A stretch of 64,000 bases of DNA. Origin: a virus. Shown piece after piece: positions 42,961-51,472 of this stretch. Where the stretch lies: positions 24,650 through 88,649 of the IMG/VR virus record IMGVR_UViG_3300036985_005327; one strand, 5' to 3'. The position numbers were made by a program, and so were the translations under genes. The notes under the pieces are model-generated. The model searched no databases. It had not been told where the DNA came from and saw nothing but the letters and a program-made list of their open reading frames with translations. How positions within the stretch are numbered: position 1 is the stretch's first letter; each line of letters begins with the position of its first letter.

Positions 42961-44742
42961 ATGTCTACGATGTATACTCTGGCGGTGACGGTAGCGAGTA
43001 ACAAGGGCACCGTCATTCTTCAAGACCACCACCCAGCTGAGGGTCCGTTTGTAATGACCTGTCTCACAGGCGCTGTGACTACTACGGTCATCACGGACAA
43101 TCAGTTCGGGCGTATCCAAACTGACCTTGCTGCTCTCGTAGCCGCTGGTGCTTGCACGTACGCGATTACGATGACTCCCGCTGACCCGCTGTTCACGGCG
43201 CTCAGCACCGCTATCACCCCCGGCGGCTCGCTGACTTCTCCGCTGCAGTACAAGGGGTCGATTGCGGTTAACACCAGCTTCCCGCTTATCGCGTCTGTTG
43301 CCGCAGGCTGGATGTATCACATCACTGCTGACGTGACGGACAACGCTGGCGCTACCTACACCAACACGAGTGTTGCTTTCCTCGCGGGCGACGAGATCGT
43401 GTGGGATGGTTCTGCCTGGATCAAGACGGGCAGCACGCTCACCAATCCATTCCAGTTCAAAGGCAGTCTTACTGCCGCTAACACGTTCCCTCCCCCGGCT
43501 GCGACGGCTACCACGGGTGTGCGCGACGGCTGGACGTACCGTGTTACCACGGCTTGCACAGACAACGGTGGAGCTGCGTACACGAACACAGGACAAGCTT
43601 TTGTGATCGGTGACATCATCACCTGGCGCACAAACGCTTGGTACAAAATTGGTAGCTTGGTTAACGACGCGGCTGTCGCGTATGAGTTCGGTGATTACCA
43701 AATCCGAACGGGCGCTGGCGCAGCTGACCTAGTCACGGCGGTTACGGAGGTTGTGACTGCTGGTGTCGGCACGGCTATCACTCTTGCTGCTGGCACTGTC
43801 GTCGGCCAGAACAAGATCGTTCGGCTTGCTTCGGTGACCACCCCGCTGGACACGGCGGTTCTGACCATCACGTCTGGCCCCGGTGGGCCGTACACGCTGC
43901 GCAAGGCGGGTGATTTCATCCATGTGAAGTGGAATGGCGCAACATGGGGCATGGTTAATCAGTGCCCGGCTGTCAACACACTAGTGGACCGTGGTGCCAT
44001 CACCATCAACACGGACTTCCCGCCTCCGACCGGTAATCTCCTCGGAGACTGCTACCGCGTCCTCGCCGACGTGATCGACAACGGCGGTGCGAGCTATACC
44101 AACACAGGTAAGGTTTGCACCGAAGGCGACCACATCATGTGGGACGGTGTCTCTGCTTGGGTCACCCTAGGCAAGAGCTACATTATGGTTGAGAAGGGTG
44201 CCGTATCCCTGGCTACGCATTTCCCACTCATCGCTTTCGTGAAGCGTGGGTATGTGTACCGCATCACAGGTAACGTCACTGACAATGCGGGCGCTACCTA
44301 CACGAACTCTTTGCAGACGTTCGTCGCGGGCGACTGCGTGGTATGGAACGGTACGAACTGGACGATCATCGGTAACTCCGGTGGCCGCGTGTTCAACAAC
44401 ATTCACACGCAAGCTGTCGCCGCCACGGCAACAGTTACGCAGTTCATCGCTCCCGCTGCTGGCCGCATCATCGGTGTTTACGCCAAGAGCGATGTGACTG
44501 CCGAAACCACAGAGAGCATGACCTTCGATGTTCACATCGATGCCCAGACTACGCTGACGGGTGACATCTCGATTGCCGCAGCGCAGACGACGGTCCCGGT
44601 GGCGGGCGTCATCGATACCGGCTCGAGTCACAACGTGTTCGCGGCCGGTCAGGTCATCACGATCATCCGTACCTACACGGCTGGTTCGGGAACTCCTGCG
44701 ATGGTTGCGACCCACGTATCGATCTTCGCTGAGCTGACCTGA
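42961..44742 (+). CDS. Fibre/receptor-binding-like protein with four internal repeats, 593 aa
   Basis: After the N-terminal domain shared with the previous gene, four repeats of about 60 residues are visible. Each has G-x-[IL]-x-x-x-T-x-F-P, a Y-R/H-[IV] strand, D-N-[AG]-G-A-x-Y-T-N, a G-D-x-[IV]-x-W motif and W-x-x-[IL]-G. The first two are adjacent; the third and fourth follow a different central domain. The last ~120 residues are a distinct beta domain. The gene ends the virion cassette just before a strong terminator, as receptor-binding genes often do. Confidence 0.72.
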   Translation: MSTMYTLAVTVASNKGTVILQDHHPAEGPFVMTCLTGAVTTTVITDNQFGRIQTDLAALVAAGACTYAITMTPADPLFTALSTAITPGGSLTSPLQYKGSIAVNTSFPLIASVAAGWMYHITADVTDNAGATYTNTSVAFLAGDEIVWDGSAWIKTGSTLTNPFQFKGSLTAANTFPPPAATATTGVRDGWTYRVTTACTDNGGAAYTNTGQAFVIGDIITWRTNAWYKIGSLVNDAAVAYEFGDYQIRTGAGAADLVTAVTEVVTAGVGTAITLAAGTVVGQNKIVRLASVTTPLDTAVLTITSGPGGPYTLRKAGDFIHVKWNGATWGMVNQCPAVNTLVDRGAITINTDFPPPTGNLLGDCYRVLADVIDNGGASYTNTGKVCTEGDHIMWDGVSAWVTLGKSYIMVEKGAVSLATHFPLIAFVKRGYVYRITGNVTDNAGATYTNSLQTFVAGDCVVWNGTNWTIIGNSGGRVFNNIHTQAVAATATVTQFIAPAAGRIIGVYAKSDVTAETTESMTFDVHIDAQTTLTGDISIAAAQTTVPVAGVIDTGSSHNVFAAGQVITIIRTYTAGSGTPAMVATHVSIFAELT

Positions 44743-44756
44743 TAGCAAAAGAAAAG

Positions 44757-44820
44757 GCACCCACCTGCCGTTAAGCAGTGGACTCCCTCACCGTCTGATA
44801 ACGGCAGGCAGGTGTCTGTT
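44757..44820 (+). terminator. Strong terminator hairpin between convergent genes
   Basis: CCTGCCGTTA (44764-44773) pairs with TAACGGCAGG (44799-44808), extended by GCACC...GGTGT. It lies between the convergent ends at 44742 and 44826 and may stop transcription in both directions. Confidence 0.7.
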
Positions 44821-44825
44821 CAAAT

Positions 44826-45509
44826 TCAGAGATAACCGCGTCGGCGAGACTCTACACGAAAGTCGTCGAGCTTCTCTTTTGCTCGGCTAGCTTTGACGAC
44901 CAACGCGTTTTCGGGGAACAGTATGATCTCGTTTGTGGGTGCAAGGATATCGCGAATCCAAGCGAGGTCCGTGGGTATCTTTCTGAAATTGGCGTTACAT
45001 ATTGCCAGTAGCGTAATTTTGAATTCAGCGTCATCGAGTTTCTTTAATGAAACAATTTCTCCTTTGCAATTGCACCATTTAGAAATGGCGTCAATCCATT
45101 CCCATTTCGAACTTACCTTGTGAACTTTTCCGACAGCGACAGTAGGCATTGTGGGTTTTGGCATTTCGACTGTGGGAGTCTGCTTCATCTTTTTGTACAG
45201 GTCCCACTGCGTTACTTTACACTTCTTGTCGGGGAGCTCGGTGGGCTTGAGAAATACTTGCTCGGGCATAACCAGGTTTCGAATCTCGTAAATGCTTGTA
45301 CCTTTGAGCAGCTTGTTCTTTGCGTCTTCGGCCATCTTTTTGTGTGTGGGGTCGTCACAGATCGGAATGTAATAGGCGCTGCCGTCCTTTAGTTCTACAA
45401 CCACCTCCTCTCGGGCATCGCGCCAACATGCGTGATGTGACTTTTCAGTTGGAATACAGCACACCTCAAACTTCCCCAACGCCAATGGAATTAGGCACAG
45501 TGGTGACAT
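44826..45509 (-). CDS. Hypothetical protein, 227 aa
   Basis: GGGAG lies four bases before the ATG. An N-terminal beta-like domain (~1-55) with two Cys is followed by a linker and a helical C-terminal half with two Cys (KWCNCKG). Not recognised. It starts the leftward end of the minus-strand block facing the fibre genes. Confidence 0.7.
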   Translation of the reverse strand: MSPLCLIPLALGKFEVCCIPTEKSHHACWRDAREEVVVELKDGSAYYIPICDDPTHKKMAEDAKNKLLKGTSIYEIRNLVMPEQVFLKPTELPDKKCKVTQWDLYKKMKQTPTVEMPKPTMPTVAVGKVHKVSSKWEWIDAISKWCNCKGEIVSLKKLDDAEFKITLLAICNANFRKIPTDLAWIRDILAPTNEIILFPENALVVKASRAKEKLDDFRVESRRRGYL

Positions 45510-45572
45510 TTTGCTCCCTCTTTTCGAGACGTTTATTAAGCACTAACAGAATATTACAGGGATGTCAAAACT

Positions 45573-46415
45573 TTAAAGCGGGGTAATGCTTTTCGCCACA
45601 AGGTCTAAGACTTCTTCTAAGGGTAAGCGGTACTGGGTTTTAGCTAAAGAGCCATCTCTATGCGTGAATATAATTCCGGGGACACCGGATATCTTTGTAA
45701 AGTCTACGCGGGTGTTTCCGCCAAAACGGTATAACGACCAGCCCGCACCTCGGTTATCCCAGGATACAGACGCGATAGCTGTTGGGTGTGCTCTGTTTCT
45801 AAACTCTTGTGACGCCGTAATGTCTGAGGTCTTGAGGTGTAATACGGTCTCACCGTTTACGCGAAGAACGTCACAAACTCTATTTAGGTGTGCGAGTTGT
45901 TCCGAGAACTTGTTAGCGGACTCGAGTATCTGTTTACCCAAGAACAGGAGTATACGTGTGAACTCTTCAGGTACTTCTCCGTGGTATGAACCAAAAGCCT
46001 GGTTCAACGATAACCCAAAGGGGTCCACTAATTCAAAAGGAAACCTGCCAATACCTAAAGCTCTTGCTGTGTAATGGGGTCCTTGTGAATCCAATAACAC
46101 TGTGGGGTAGTACCATCTTTGGAGTTCGAATACCGTGTCTAGTCTTCGAGCCTTAACATACAAAGAAAACGCACACTCAATTACGTGCTCTTCAGTGAAT
46201 TGGTGGTGGTCGAAATTGTTCGAATTAGGTTCATGTTTTTCACCGACGTCTAGTACTAATGTAAACGGACTGAGCAGCTCCTCTTCTGTTGGAAGTCTTC
46301 GGTACACCGGGCACATGCCCTCGATAGCTAAAGCGACAGCCACGGAGAGGACGTCATCCCGATGTGCTATTCCTGGGTGTACGACAATAGAATTTACGCT
46401 GTAATTTGGACCCAT
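45573..46415 (-). CDS. MYG1-like (UPF0160) DHH-superfamily hydrolase
   Basis: The N-terminus has VVHPGIAHRDDVLSVAVAL (His13, His18, Asp20), then LVLDVGEKH (Asp56) and NFDHHQF (Asp69-His70-His71). This matches MYG1-type metal hydrolases (H-x-G-x-x-H-x-D, DVG, FDHHQ). Cellular MYG1 is reported as a 3'-5' RNA exonuclease of the DHH superfamily. The protein is 280 aa, slightly short for the family. A nuclease or phosphoesterase role in nucleotide turnover is likely; the substrate is not known. Confidence 0.82.
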   Translation of the reverse strand: MGPNYSVNSIVVHPGIAHRDDVLSVAVALAIEGMCPVYRRLPTEEELLSPFTLVLDVGEKHEPNSNNFDHHQFTEEHVIECAFSLYVKARRLDTVFELQRWYYPTVLLDSQGPHYTARALGIGRFPFELVDPFGLSLNQAFGSYHGEVPEEFTRILLFLGKQILESANKFSEQLAHLNRVCDVLRVNGETVLHLKTSDITASQEFRNRAHPTAIASVSWDNRGAGWSLYRFGGNTRVDFTKISGVPGIIFTHRDGSLAKTQYRLPLEEVLDLVAKSITPL

Positions 46416-46424
46416 AACTCGCCT

Positions 46425-47036
46425 TTACACGTGACACTTAGTTAAAACTTCATGCTGTTTCGTTACGCTCATTTCAGGGTGGTTAACGTCCAAGAGAATA
46501 TGCCCCAGCTCGTGCCGTAGCATATTTCGCATAGCCGTGTGGTCTTCGCTTATCCACGCCACCTGTATTTTGTTTTCATATAATAAACCCCCAACCTTTT
46601 TAAGCCTATCTCTGTGCGACCCTTGTACTAACCCTTGAGGACAAAACTCAATGCTTAAGTTGACACGGTCAAACCCTCGGTTGATAACGCAGTCTGTATG
46701 CATAGACAAGTGGAGTACGATTGCGTCTTCAACTTGTTCTAAGTGGTAGTTGGACAAGAAGGGTATCAAGCCAACAGGGACGCGGGGATAAGAACTGTGA
46801 TACGTAATTTCTGTGTTGGACGTCCGAAGTAGTACACGCTTGTTCCTCAGAAAAAAAGCATGAATAAGCATGGTGGGTATGAGGCAAATAGTGATAAGCG
46901 TAACTGTTGTGAAGTACAAACTTAGGCTATATAGCGTAATCGCTTTGAACAAGCTGTATGCCGCAAGGGTTATGAGGGCTATGAGGGCTGCTATAGGCAA
47001 AGCCAACTGCATAAAGGACTTTGTGACCATGTTCAT
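46425..47036 (-). CDS. Membrane-anchored zinc metalloprotease-like protein, 203 aa
   Basis: Two hydrophobic helices lie at the N-terminus (~10-33 and ~38-62). The C-terminal part contains RHELGHILLD, a HExxH zincin motif, with His/Glu residues downstream (NHPEMS) that could give the third ligand. Its start overlaps the previous stop by one base. It sits beside the two spanin-like genes. Substrate unknown. Confidence 0.72.
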   Translation of the reverse strand: MNMVTKSFMQLALPIAALIALITLAAYSLFKAITLYSLSLYFTTVTLITICLIPTMLIHAFFLRNKRVLLRTSNTEITYHSSYPRVPVGLIPFLSNYHLEQVEDAIVLHLSMHTDCVINRGFDRVNLSIEFCPQGLVQGSHRDRLKKVGGLLYENKIQVAWISEDHTAMRNMLRHELGHILLDVNHPEMSVTKQHEVLTKCHV

Positions 47037-47533
47037 TATTTTACTGCCGCAGTTATAGCGAGAGCCACTAGCCCTACCATCTCAATTCCAGCAACAATCT
47101 TCCAACCCAAAGAAGTTCTTTCAGGCTGGTTTTGCAGCGTGATTATGTATTTCTTGTCCATGGCCATCTGTTGAATCATTTGCGTTCGGTCATTCTTTAA
47201 GTACGTAACCTGCTCTCGAAAATTTTCTATACGGGTATCGTACACCTGACCCATCAGCTTAAACGTCTCGATGAGAACTTCGCTGTCTACACGCCAGTCA
47301 TAGAGAGCTTGGTAATCATTCGCGTACAACAGCAGGCTCTGGTACTCCTTTGTCGAAAAGCACTTGTAGTCCTGCTTGTCTATACGGTAGTCCATTCCCT
47401 CAGGTAAACGGAGCTTCGCTTGTATCGGAGTCTTTGACGGGAGCTCAGTCCACTCAGGAAAGTCTTCTTGTGCGAACACGATGCTCGCGAAAAAGAACAC
47501 AAGACTAAAGCTTAAACTTTTTACAAAGTTCAT
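47036..47533 (-). CDS. Secreted/anchored coiled-coil protein (possible spanin component), 165 aa
   Basis: A clear signal peptide (NFVKSLSFSLVFFFASIVFA, no lipobox Cys), a periplasmic coiled-coil region (~60-125), then a C-terminal hydrophobic helix (IVAGIEMVGLVALAITAAV). It overlaps the end of the next gene by 29 bases. The layout is reminiscent of spanin pairs, but with a C-terminal membrane helix instead of a lipoprotein anchor. Role inferred. Confidence 0.62.
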   Translation of the reverse strand: MNFVKSLSFSLVFFFASIVFAQEDFPEWTELPSKTPIQAKLRLPEGMDYRIDKQDYKCFSTKEYQSLLLYANDYQALYDWRVDSEVLIETFKLMGQVYDTRIENFREQVTYLKNDRTQMIQQMAMDKKYIITLQNQPERTSLGWKIVAGIEMVGLVALAITAAVK

Positions 47534-47888
47534 TTAGTTCCTCCATAGTCAGTGCTTTCGACAAAGAATCTTCTTGTTCTGCGTACGTAGCTAGACGGTC
47601 ACTACGCGCCTTAAGCTGACCGATCAACTGTTTTTTTAACCCATCAAGTTTTTCTGCGTTTGTAACCTCCTCCTCGTCGTTGGGGGCAGTGGGATTTGCT
47701 GGGGGAACTGTCGGCATGGTGTCTGGTTCATACTCTTTTGGAACTCCGCGAGCAATGAACCGGAGCAGGAAAAGAAATACAATGGCAACGACAACTCCGA
47801 TACCTAATAACCTGATGTACCAAGGCTTTGAAAGATACCATTTAGTGATTCGGTCATACCAGGTGTCCAGGATTGTTTCATTTGTCAT
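47505..47888 (-). CDS. Type II membrane protein with coiled coil (possible i-spanin), 127 aa
   Basis: I start at ATG 47888, which has a perfect GGAGG five bases upstream; the longer frame does not. One transmembrane helix (LLGIGVVVAIVFLFLLRFIA) is followed by a Pro-rich linker and a helical charged domain. Together with the overlapping signal-peptide protein it may form a spanin-like lysis pair. Confidence 0.65.
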   Translation of the reverse strand: MTNETILDTWYDRITKWYLSKPWYIRLLGIGVVVAIVFLFLLRFIARGVPKEYEPDTMPTVPPANPTAPNDEEEVTNAEKLDGLKKQLIGQLKARSDRLATYAEQEDSLSKALTMEELNELCKKFKL

Positions 47889-48017
47889 GGGGACCTCCGC
47901 GTTAAGTATAACAGTGTTCACAGTACGAGGAATACCTTTTGTAGAGTACTCCTCGTACTGGAAACCCTGAAGTTTGCACCTATGACCGAACCTTGAAAAG
48001 AGCATTTCTTTGAAAGG

Positions 48018-48167
48018 TTATCGGGTCCGCACCTCATTGGGAAACAACACAGTTACTGCGTCGCCCTCTGGTCGTTCGGGGTTCCGTGCAAACTTTTTGG
48101 AACAGAGTTGAACTACTTTTGACGGAAGAGCTGCGAGGAGGGTGTACGTCGGCTCTGTGACGTACAC
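48018..48167 (-). CDS. Small hypothetical protein, GTG start, 49 aa
   Basis: An open frame with protein-like composition (YVTEPTYTLLAALPSKVVQL...) starts at GTG 48165-48167 and ends at TAA 48018-48020. There is no good ribosome site, and the frame is closed just upstream. It could be a real small gene or the remnant of a longer one. Confidence 0.4.
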   Translation of the reverse strand: MYVTEPTYTLLAALPSKVVQLCSKKFARNPERPEGDAVTVLFPNEVRTR

Positions 48168-48211
48168 TACATCGAAGCTCTAACCTTAACTAAACTACCC
48201 ATTAGCCTTGT

Positions 48212-48358
48212 GACAGAGTTACTCTGTCCATTGGTGGAAAGCAGCTAGTTCAACTCATTAGGGAAAACAGAGCACCACTTTGAGGGGATTTCGGTTCAGA
48301 CGTAAGCGAACCTAAATCTCTCGTCCACACCAGTTAACCGTGACGAAGTTACTTCGTC
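48212..48358. repeat. Two near-identical stem-loops in a non-coding gap
   Basis: GACAGAG-TTA-CTCTGTC (48212-48228) and GACGAAG-TTA-CTTCGTC (48342-48358) are perfect seven-base stems with the same three-base loop, 130 bases apart, each preceded by GT. In the second, the loop is the TAA stop codon of the 48349 gene on the minus strand. I see no gene in 48168-48348. Confidence 0.55.
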
Positions 48359-48552
48359 TTCTCACTACGAGCGAGTACCTGATGCTCTGTTTTGTATTCT
48401 TTGTACGCGTGGTCAAGCCAAACGAGGTCCGCGTCGGATATCACTTTCTGTTCATGTTTATGCCGTAAAGTACGGAGCATAGTCTTTTGGAAATCATCCT
48501 TTGCGCCTGTCTCGAGGGCACCAAGGATGCGGAGAACACGGGGCTTTGTCAT
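48349..48552 (-). CDS. Small hypothetical protein, 67 aa
   Basis: Starts at ATG 48552 (MTKPRVLRILGALETG) and is helical and basic. The stop codon forms the loop of a stem-loop. Ribosome site weak (GGTAC). Unknown function. Confidence 0.6.
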   Translation of the reverse strand: MTKPRVLRILGALETGAKDDFQKTMLRTLRHKHEQKVISDADLVWLDHAYKEYKTEHQVLARSEKTK

Positions 48553-48568
48553 GTAGTTGTACCAACTA

Positions 48569-48691
48569 TTACTTGGGTTTTTTGTGCGGCGAGGGCTTGT
48601 TGACCTTCTTGTACTTCTCGAGGTCACGCTCTTTGGGCTTAACCGGAGGAAGGCTTGTTCCCGGCTGCGGGTATACAGCAGGGTGTCCCAT
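48569..48691 (-). CDS. Small Pro/Lys-rich protein, 40 aa
   Basis: ATG overlaps the upstream TGA (ATGA), with a G-rich stretch nine bases upstream. Sequence MGHPAVYPQPGTSLPPVKPK and a basic tail. Likely unstructured; unknown. Confidence 0.5.
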   Translation of the reverse strand: MGHPAVYPQPGTSLPPVKPKERDLEKYKKVNKPSPHKKPK

Positions 48692-49236
48692 CAGTAGAAA
48701 CCCCCACCCATGGCTTCGGATGGCACTGACCCTGGACCCGCATGGAAGCCAGCGTGGTCGAGGTTGTGTTGGCCACCCTGCTCCAGGATGATGGCTCTCT
48801 CAGCCGGGGTGAGGTTCTCCAGTGCCTGTTGCAGCTTCAGCTTTTGCCGCTCATCTTGCCTTGCCGTGTTTGCTGCGATGGAGCCAACCACCAGAGCAGA
48901 CAGCGCGCCAATCAACCACGGAGAAACCTTTGCGGCTCCTTGCATGGCGGGCTCCACAAAAGCTTTACCGGCCGCGAAGCCACCGACGCCTGCACCCAGA
49001 CCTAAGAGAGCGGCGCGAGCGTCAAGAGCAGCAATTTTTGGTTTTGGCATCTCCGCTTTTATAGCAGCTCCCGGCTGTAGCGACTTCGGAGTTGAGATAG
49101 CAGGCAGTGAAGGCTGCGCAGGTCCCTTAGCAACACTGGCCATGTTGGGAGCGTTAACCCCCATGGGAGATTTGGGAGCAGCTGCGGCTACAGGAACACC
49201 CGCGAGCTTCACAAGGATATCAAAAGAAGTAACCAT
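48691..49236 (-). CDS. Ala/Gly-rich membrane-like virion protein, 181 aa
   Basis: Starts at ATG 49236 with AGGGG five bases upstream. It begins VTSFDILVKLAGVPVA, then has a Pro/Ala linker, two hydrophobic helices (~72-95 and ~103-120) and a charged helix ending Gly-rich. It resembles the C-terminal part of the prohead protease protein and the next gene in composition. Virion protein by inference. Confidence 0.62.
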   Translation of the reverse strand: MVTSFDILVKLAGVPVAAAAPKSPMGVNAPNMASVAKGPAQPSLPAISTPKSLQPGAAIKAEMPKPKIAALDARAALLGLGAGVGGFAAGKAFVEPAMQGAAKVSPWLIGALSALVVGSIAANTARQDERQKLKLQQALENLTPAERAIILEQGGQHNLDHAGFHAGPGSVPSEAMGGGFY

Positions 49237-49238
49237 GT

Positions 49239-49928
49239 TCACCCCTGACTCGAGGTCACGACGTGTGGGATGGGCTCTTTAGCCGCTGAGGATTCGTGCA
49301 TTGCGTTTGGATGATGCTGGAGCAACGACGGGTCTTGCGCCCGCTGCTTCAAGTAGTCATGGGCCTTCATAACGTTGACGTCGCTGAGGAGCTGGTCGTT
49401 GTGCAGGCTGCGAGCTGCTTCGTACGTCTCGTGTTGCCGCTGGGGTTTGTGCTCCGACCAACGGTTTGCGCCGTAATAGGCTCCACCAAGAGCACCGGCT
49501 GCAGCGAGAGCCTTCATCGAAGTCGGAAGCTTCGCGAGCTGCTTCACTACCCCCGAGGCGTTCTCTTTTAAACCAGCCTCAGCTCCTGCGGGCATGAGTC
49601 CGGATGTAGCGATGTCTTTCAGCGGTTGGACCGCTGCTTCGCCACCCACCAAGCGACCAAGCATCCCACCGCCAACGAGACCAGCGCCTGCACCAGTAAG
49701 GACGTTTCGCCCAAGGTCTTGTTCTCCCTCAGACTTCATCATGACATCGACAGGGACTCCTGCGTGCATACCGGCAGAAATACGCTCCATGCGCTCACGT
49801 GGAGCCCACGTATCCATACCCTGCAAGCGCTCTCGGGGGTCCATCTGGCCGGGCAACGAGAAAGGAGTTCCTGGGACCCTAGTCCAAACGGGCAGAAAAG
49901 CGTTCTTCAATAGACCTTCACGTGGCAT
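49239..49928 (-). CDS. Gly/Ala-rich virion-like protein, 229 aa
   Basis: GAGG lies six bases before the ATG. The first 65 residues are basic and Pro-rich. A Gly-rich hydrophobic region (~73-150) and a charged helical tail follow. The composition matches the neighbouring 48691 gene and suggests membrane association, possibly an ejection protein. Unknown family. Confidence 0.62.
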   Translation of the reverse strand: MPREGLLKNAFLPVWTRVPGTPFSLPGQMDPRERLQGMDTWAPRERMERISAGMHAGVPVDVMMKSEGEQDLGRNVLTGAGAGLVGGGMLGRLVGGEAAVQPLKDIATSGLMPAGAEAGLKENASGVVKQLAKLPTSMKALAAAGALGGAYYGANRWSEHKPQRQHETYEAARSLHNDQLLSDVNVMKAHDYLKQRAQDPSLLQHHPNAMHESSAAKEPIPHVVTSSQG

Positions 49929-50019
49929 TGGTTCACCTCAGGTAGACAGTAAAAATATAGGCTTTCCTGTGGTATGAGTCCATGACGCAATCTACAACGT
50001 TTTATGAAGGGAGAACCCG

Positions 50020-50307
50020 TTGAAACAACTCATACTAATCGTCAGCCAAGCCCTCTGGTCAGAACTGAAAAAACCATTTTTTCTTGGAACTGCTAGTTAC
50101 CACCAACGCAACGACACTGTAGCTCTTTGTTGGGAAGGATACCGCGTCCCGGATGATTTTCATACGTGGTGGGAATCTTTGGGGCTCGAGTGCTCTGAGT
50201 TTTTGATCATCTCCCACGACGGAACAGAAGAAGGAAAAGAGACGTACGGGTGCTACCACGATCATCCGTTCAAGCTCAGCCAATCCCTTAAGGTGTGGAT
50301 TGACTAA
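50020..50307 (+). CDS. Hypothetical protein, TTG start, 95 aa
   Basis: The start is TTG with AGGGAG six bases upstream; the only nearby ATG is out of frame. It is a compact mixed alpha/beta protein rich in Trp, His and Cys. It diverges from the 49928 gene across a 90-base promoter gap. Unknown. Confidence 0.65.
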   Translation: MKQLILIVSQALWSELKKPFFLGTASYHQRNDTVALCWEGYRVPDDFHTWWESLGLECSEFLIISHDGTEEGKETYGCYHDHPFKLSQSLKVWID

Positions 50308-50315
50308 GGAGAGGA

Positions 50316-50567
50316 ATGAAACCAGGAACAAGGCCAGGCATATTCACAATAATGCACAACGTAGTCATATGGCGCTGCCCATGCTGTATGACAGACCAGT
50401 GGGCACAATGGGAAAGAAGAAGTCGTTCGGAACAAAGGGTCGCTCTCATCGAGCGCATATTAAACTACCCGCTTTGTGTAGGGTGTGAAAACCTTCAACG
50501 GTATGGAGAGGAGCTAGCTAACCAATGCCAGAAATCGAAATCGACAGCAACTCAGTATCCGTCTTAG
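50316..50567 (+). CDS. Small zinc-motif protein, 83 aa
   Basis: AGGAGAGGA abuts the ATG region. RCPCC and LCVGC, about 30 residues apart, form a likely Cys4 zinc site. The gene overlaps the next one by 43 bases. Unknown. Confidence 0.6.
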   Translation: MKPGTRPGIFTIMHNVVIWRCPCCMTDQWAQWERRSRSEQRVALIERILNYPLCVGCENLQRYGEELANQCQKSKSTATQYPS

Positions 50568-51358
50568 CTGCTATTCGCGACGGTTCTATCGACGGTATAA
50601 AATTCTGCTTCAACTCTGGTATGTTCCCCAACGCAACGGACCCCGACAGCGAGACCAAGAATAGTTTACACTGTATGTGCGGACTCGCTGCCTCGGGCAA
50701 CAACCCTGATATGCTTGCTTTTCTGTTGCGGGAGTGTGTCCTTAAGCACGAGAAGGTAGAGGACATCGTCTTCAAGAGTGCTGAGGCTATCGTAAAAGCC
50801 AACAACCCCCTGATGAACCAGGTGCTACTGGATTGCACGGTCGAGTTCTTTGGTACGACCAAGCTCCCGCTTGATACGTTCTCAGCCCGGTGCATGCGCG
50901 AGTATTCGCAGGATGCAGCTCTTGCAAAAAACTGGGACATGCTTCGAATTTTGTGGGAAGCCCGAGACAAATTCCCAATCCCCATGCAGTACGACGATGT
51001 TGAAAAGAGGAACATCGGCAAAGACAAAGAGCTGCTCCCCGCATTGGTTACTGGCGCTATCTTCTACGACAACCTGGCGATGATCGAATACGCAATGAAC
51101 CTCCCAGATAAGTGGGAAGAGTATACGCGTCAGTGTCTCGGGACCTGGTTTCGAATGGCCATGGAAGGTCACGCGTACTCTGTCGCGCGCTATTTATTCC
51201 CCCTCATCCGGAAAAACATTATCTCGGACGCTGAGTACGCCGCGACAATTCTCAAGGATAGTCTACGCACAGGATGTTATGAGCTGCACCTGGACATTAA
51301 CCAGATCCTCATAGCCCTGCAGGGTAAGCCAAACAGCGAAGAAGAAAATACGCCGTAA
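50525..51358 (+). CDS. Ankyrin-like hypothetical protein, 277 aa
   Basis: The N-terminal third resembles ankyrin-type helical repeats (VLAAIRDGSIDGIKFCFNSG, then HCMCGLAASGNNPDMLAFLL), and similar helical pairs recur at ~175-235. GAGGAG lies eleven bases before the ATG. It may bind a host protein. Repeat assignment is by eye. Confidence 0.6.
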   Translation: MPEIEIDSNSVSVLAAIRDGSIDGIKFCFNSGMFPNATDPDSETKNSLHCMCGLAASGNNPDMLAFLLRECVLKHEKVEDIVFKSAEAIVKANNPLMNQVLLDCTVEFFGTTKLPLDTFSARCMREYSQDAALAKNWDMLRILWEARDKFPIPMQYDDVEKRNIGKDKELLPALVTGAIFYDNLAMIEYAMNLPDKWEEYTRQCLGTWFRMAMEGHAYSVARYLFPLIRKNIISDAEYAATILKDSLRTGCYELHLDINQILIALQGKPNSEEENTP

Positions 51359-51386
51359 AGTTCTTCGTCCTGTTTACCCCACCCTT

Positions 51387-51437
51387 GGAGGGGAGAGTGG
51401 AACGCTGTCTGCGTTTTACTCTCCTCTCCGTCTTTCT
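51387..51437 (+). terminator. Long hairpin terminator
   Basis: GGAGGGGAGAGT pairs with ACTCTCCTCTCC across an inner AACGC/GCGTT stem, followed by GTCTTTCT. It ends the 50020-51358 transcript. Confidence 0.75.
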
Positions 51438-51472
51438 AGCAAAACAAAGTAAAACAACGGAAAGTTAGTACC

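Noticed and set aside
10431-51357. Palindrome TTACGCCGTAA as a repeated regulator site
   Set aside because: Variants occur in several places, but most copies lie within coding sequence and follow Tyr/Phe-Gly-Val codons. The few intergenic copies show no constant spacing to genes.
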